A stretch of DNA of 5,836 bases from Legionellales bacterium UBA2469 (GTDB taxonomy: Bacteria > Pseudomonadota > Gammaproteobacteria > Legionellales > Legionellaceae): positions 1 through 5,836 of the forward strand of contig DDPL01000086.1 of assembly GCA_002342175.1 (NCBI GenBank). Direction: 5' to 3'. How positions within the stretch are numbered: position 1 is the first letter of the stretch; every line of letters starts with the position of its first letter. Below, in pieces: positions 5,268-5,836 of this stretch. Made by a program: the position numbers and the translations under genes. The notes below the pieces were generated by a model, which was not told the origin of the DNA, ran no database searches, and saw only the letters and a program-made list of their open reading frames with translations.

Positions 5268-5836
5268 ATGACATTACTATTAAATATTATAGGTGCTGGC
5301 AAACTCGGCAAAACCTTCGGTTACTTACTTCAAAAGCATCCGAAAATTGATATTCAAGGAGTGGTCAATCGTTCCTTGGATTCAGGAAAAAATGCCTGTA
5401 AATTCATAGGCGCAGGGAAAGCCTATACTTCAGTTCATGATTTACCTCCAGCAGATATAACCTTAATAGCGGTACCCGATAACCAGATCAAGTATATCGT
5501 CGATAAACTCCATGGTTTAAACTCTATTAAACCCTCTAGTATTATTTTTCATTGTAGTGGCGCACTATCATCCTCACTGTTTTCTAAATTAGCCGTTCAT
5601 TCATTAAGCATTCACCCCATTAAAAGTTTCGCATCCCCAGAAATTGGTATTCAAGCATTTTCAAGTTCCTTATGTACCTATGAAGGTGATATTCGAGCCA
5701 TTGAGATTTTAATGCCTATTTTTTCAGACATTGGTGCGCGATGTATTCCCATTTCATCGACCAATAAATCCCTTTATCACGCCAGTTGTGTCATAGCGTG
5801 TAATTATCTTATTACACTTGCAAATGTTGCACAGCA
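5268..5836 (+). CDS. Rossmann-like/DUF2520 NAD(P)-dependent oxidoreductase, possible ketopantoate reductase (partial)
   Basis: The gene is open at the right edge; 189 codons are visible. From ATG 5268 the protein opens with a beta strand and the dinucleotide-binding loop GAGKLG (residues 9-14). Next come VVNRS at the end of the second strand (32-36; an Arg here often means NADPH), VPDNQI (69-74), HCSGA (95-99) and the hallmark HPIKSFA (116-122). The DUF2520 helical domain then begins (EGD at 139-141, KSLYHAS from 167, NYL at 179-181). The missing part is the rest of this ProC-like C-terminal domain. ATG 5241 is an in-frame alternative adding nine residues, but a TATAAT sits just before it and neither ATG has a good ribosome binding site. 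Members are often encoded beside panB/panC, and the alternative ketopantoate reductase PanG of Francisella is, as I recall, a protein of this general kind. A role in pantothenate synthesis is therefore plausible but unproven. It is transcribed divergently from the porin operon. Confidence 0.85.
   Translation, partial: MTLLLNIIGAGKLGKTFGYLLQKHPKIDIQGVVNRSLDSGKNACKFIGAGKAYTSVHDLPPADITLIAVPDNQIKYIVDKLHGLNSIKPSSIIFHCSGALSSSLFSKLAVHSLSIHPIKSFASPEIGIQAFSSSLCTYEGDIRAIEILMPIFSDIGARCIPISSTNKSLYHASCVIACNYLITLANVAQ

Noticed and set aside
1..5836. tRNA, rRNA, CRISPR array, insertion sequence or attachment site
   Set aside because: I saw no cloverleaf, regularly spaced repeats, transposase motifs or flanking duplications on either strand.

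Overview
The window is AT-rich and gene-dense. It looks like the chromosome of a low-GC Gram-negative bacterium: it encodes two outer-membrane beta-barrel porins, each with a signal peptide and a C-terminal Phe. The combination of coiled-coil OprP/OprO-type porins, a Rossmann/DUF2520 reductase and an eukaryote-like deaminase-fold protein suggests an intracellular or host-associated gammaproteobacterium such as a member of the Legionellales. That placement is inference; nothing here proves the taxon.

Layout. Positions 1-183 are non-coding AT-rich DNA with a hairpin next to the end of the first gene. Three genes lie on the minus strand and read right to left: porin 1 (5130 to 3418), porin 2 (3401 to 1719) and a 498-residue protein (1680 to 184). 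The gaps are 16 and 38 nt and neither holds a visible terminator, so they probably form one transcript. A candidate promoter for it lies at about 5177-5204. All three apparent starts are non-ATG (GTG, GTG, TTG). On the other side of the 5131-5267 intergenic region, a plus-strand gene begins and runs off the right edge. It is a Rossmann + DUF2520 oxidoreductase of the kind that includes candidate ketopantoate reductases.

How the genes relate. The porins are tandem paralogues of the Porin_O_P (OprP/OprO) family. Both have an added N-terminal periplasmic coiled coil and share a C-x12-C loop that should form the only disulfide of each mature protein. Porin 2 has lost several basic and glycine residues that porin 1 keeps, so the two have probably diverged in selectivity.

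The most unusual gene is the third. It carries an HAE motif (residues 192-194) and an SSSCCVTC motif (243-250) on predicted strand/helix elements. This is the zinc-site signature of the cytidine-deaminase-like superfamily and most resembles the OTT_1508-type nucleic-acid deaminases known from fungi and intracellular bacteria. It also has a single C-terminal transmembrane segment. A membrane-anchored deaminase encoded behind two porins is the candidate for an undescribed system in this window.
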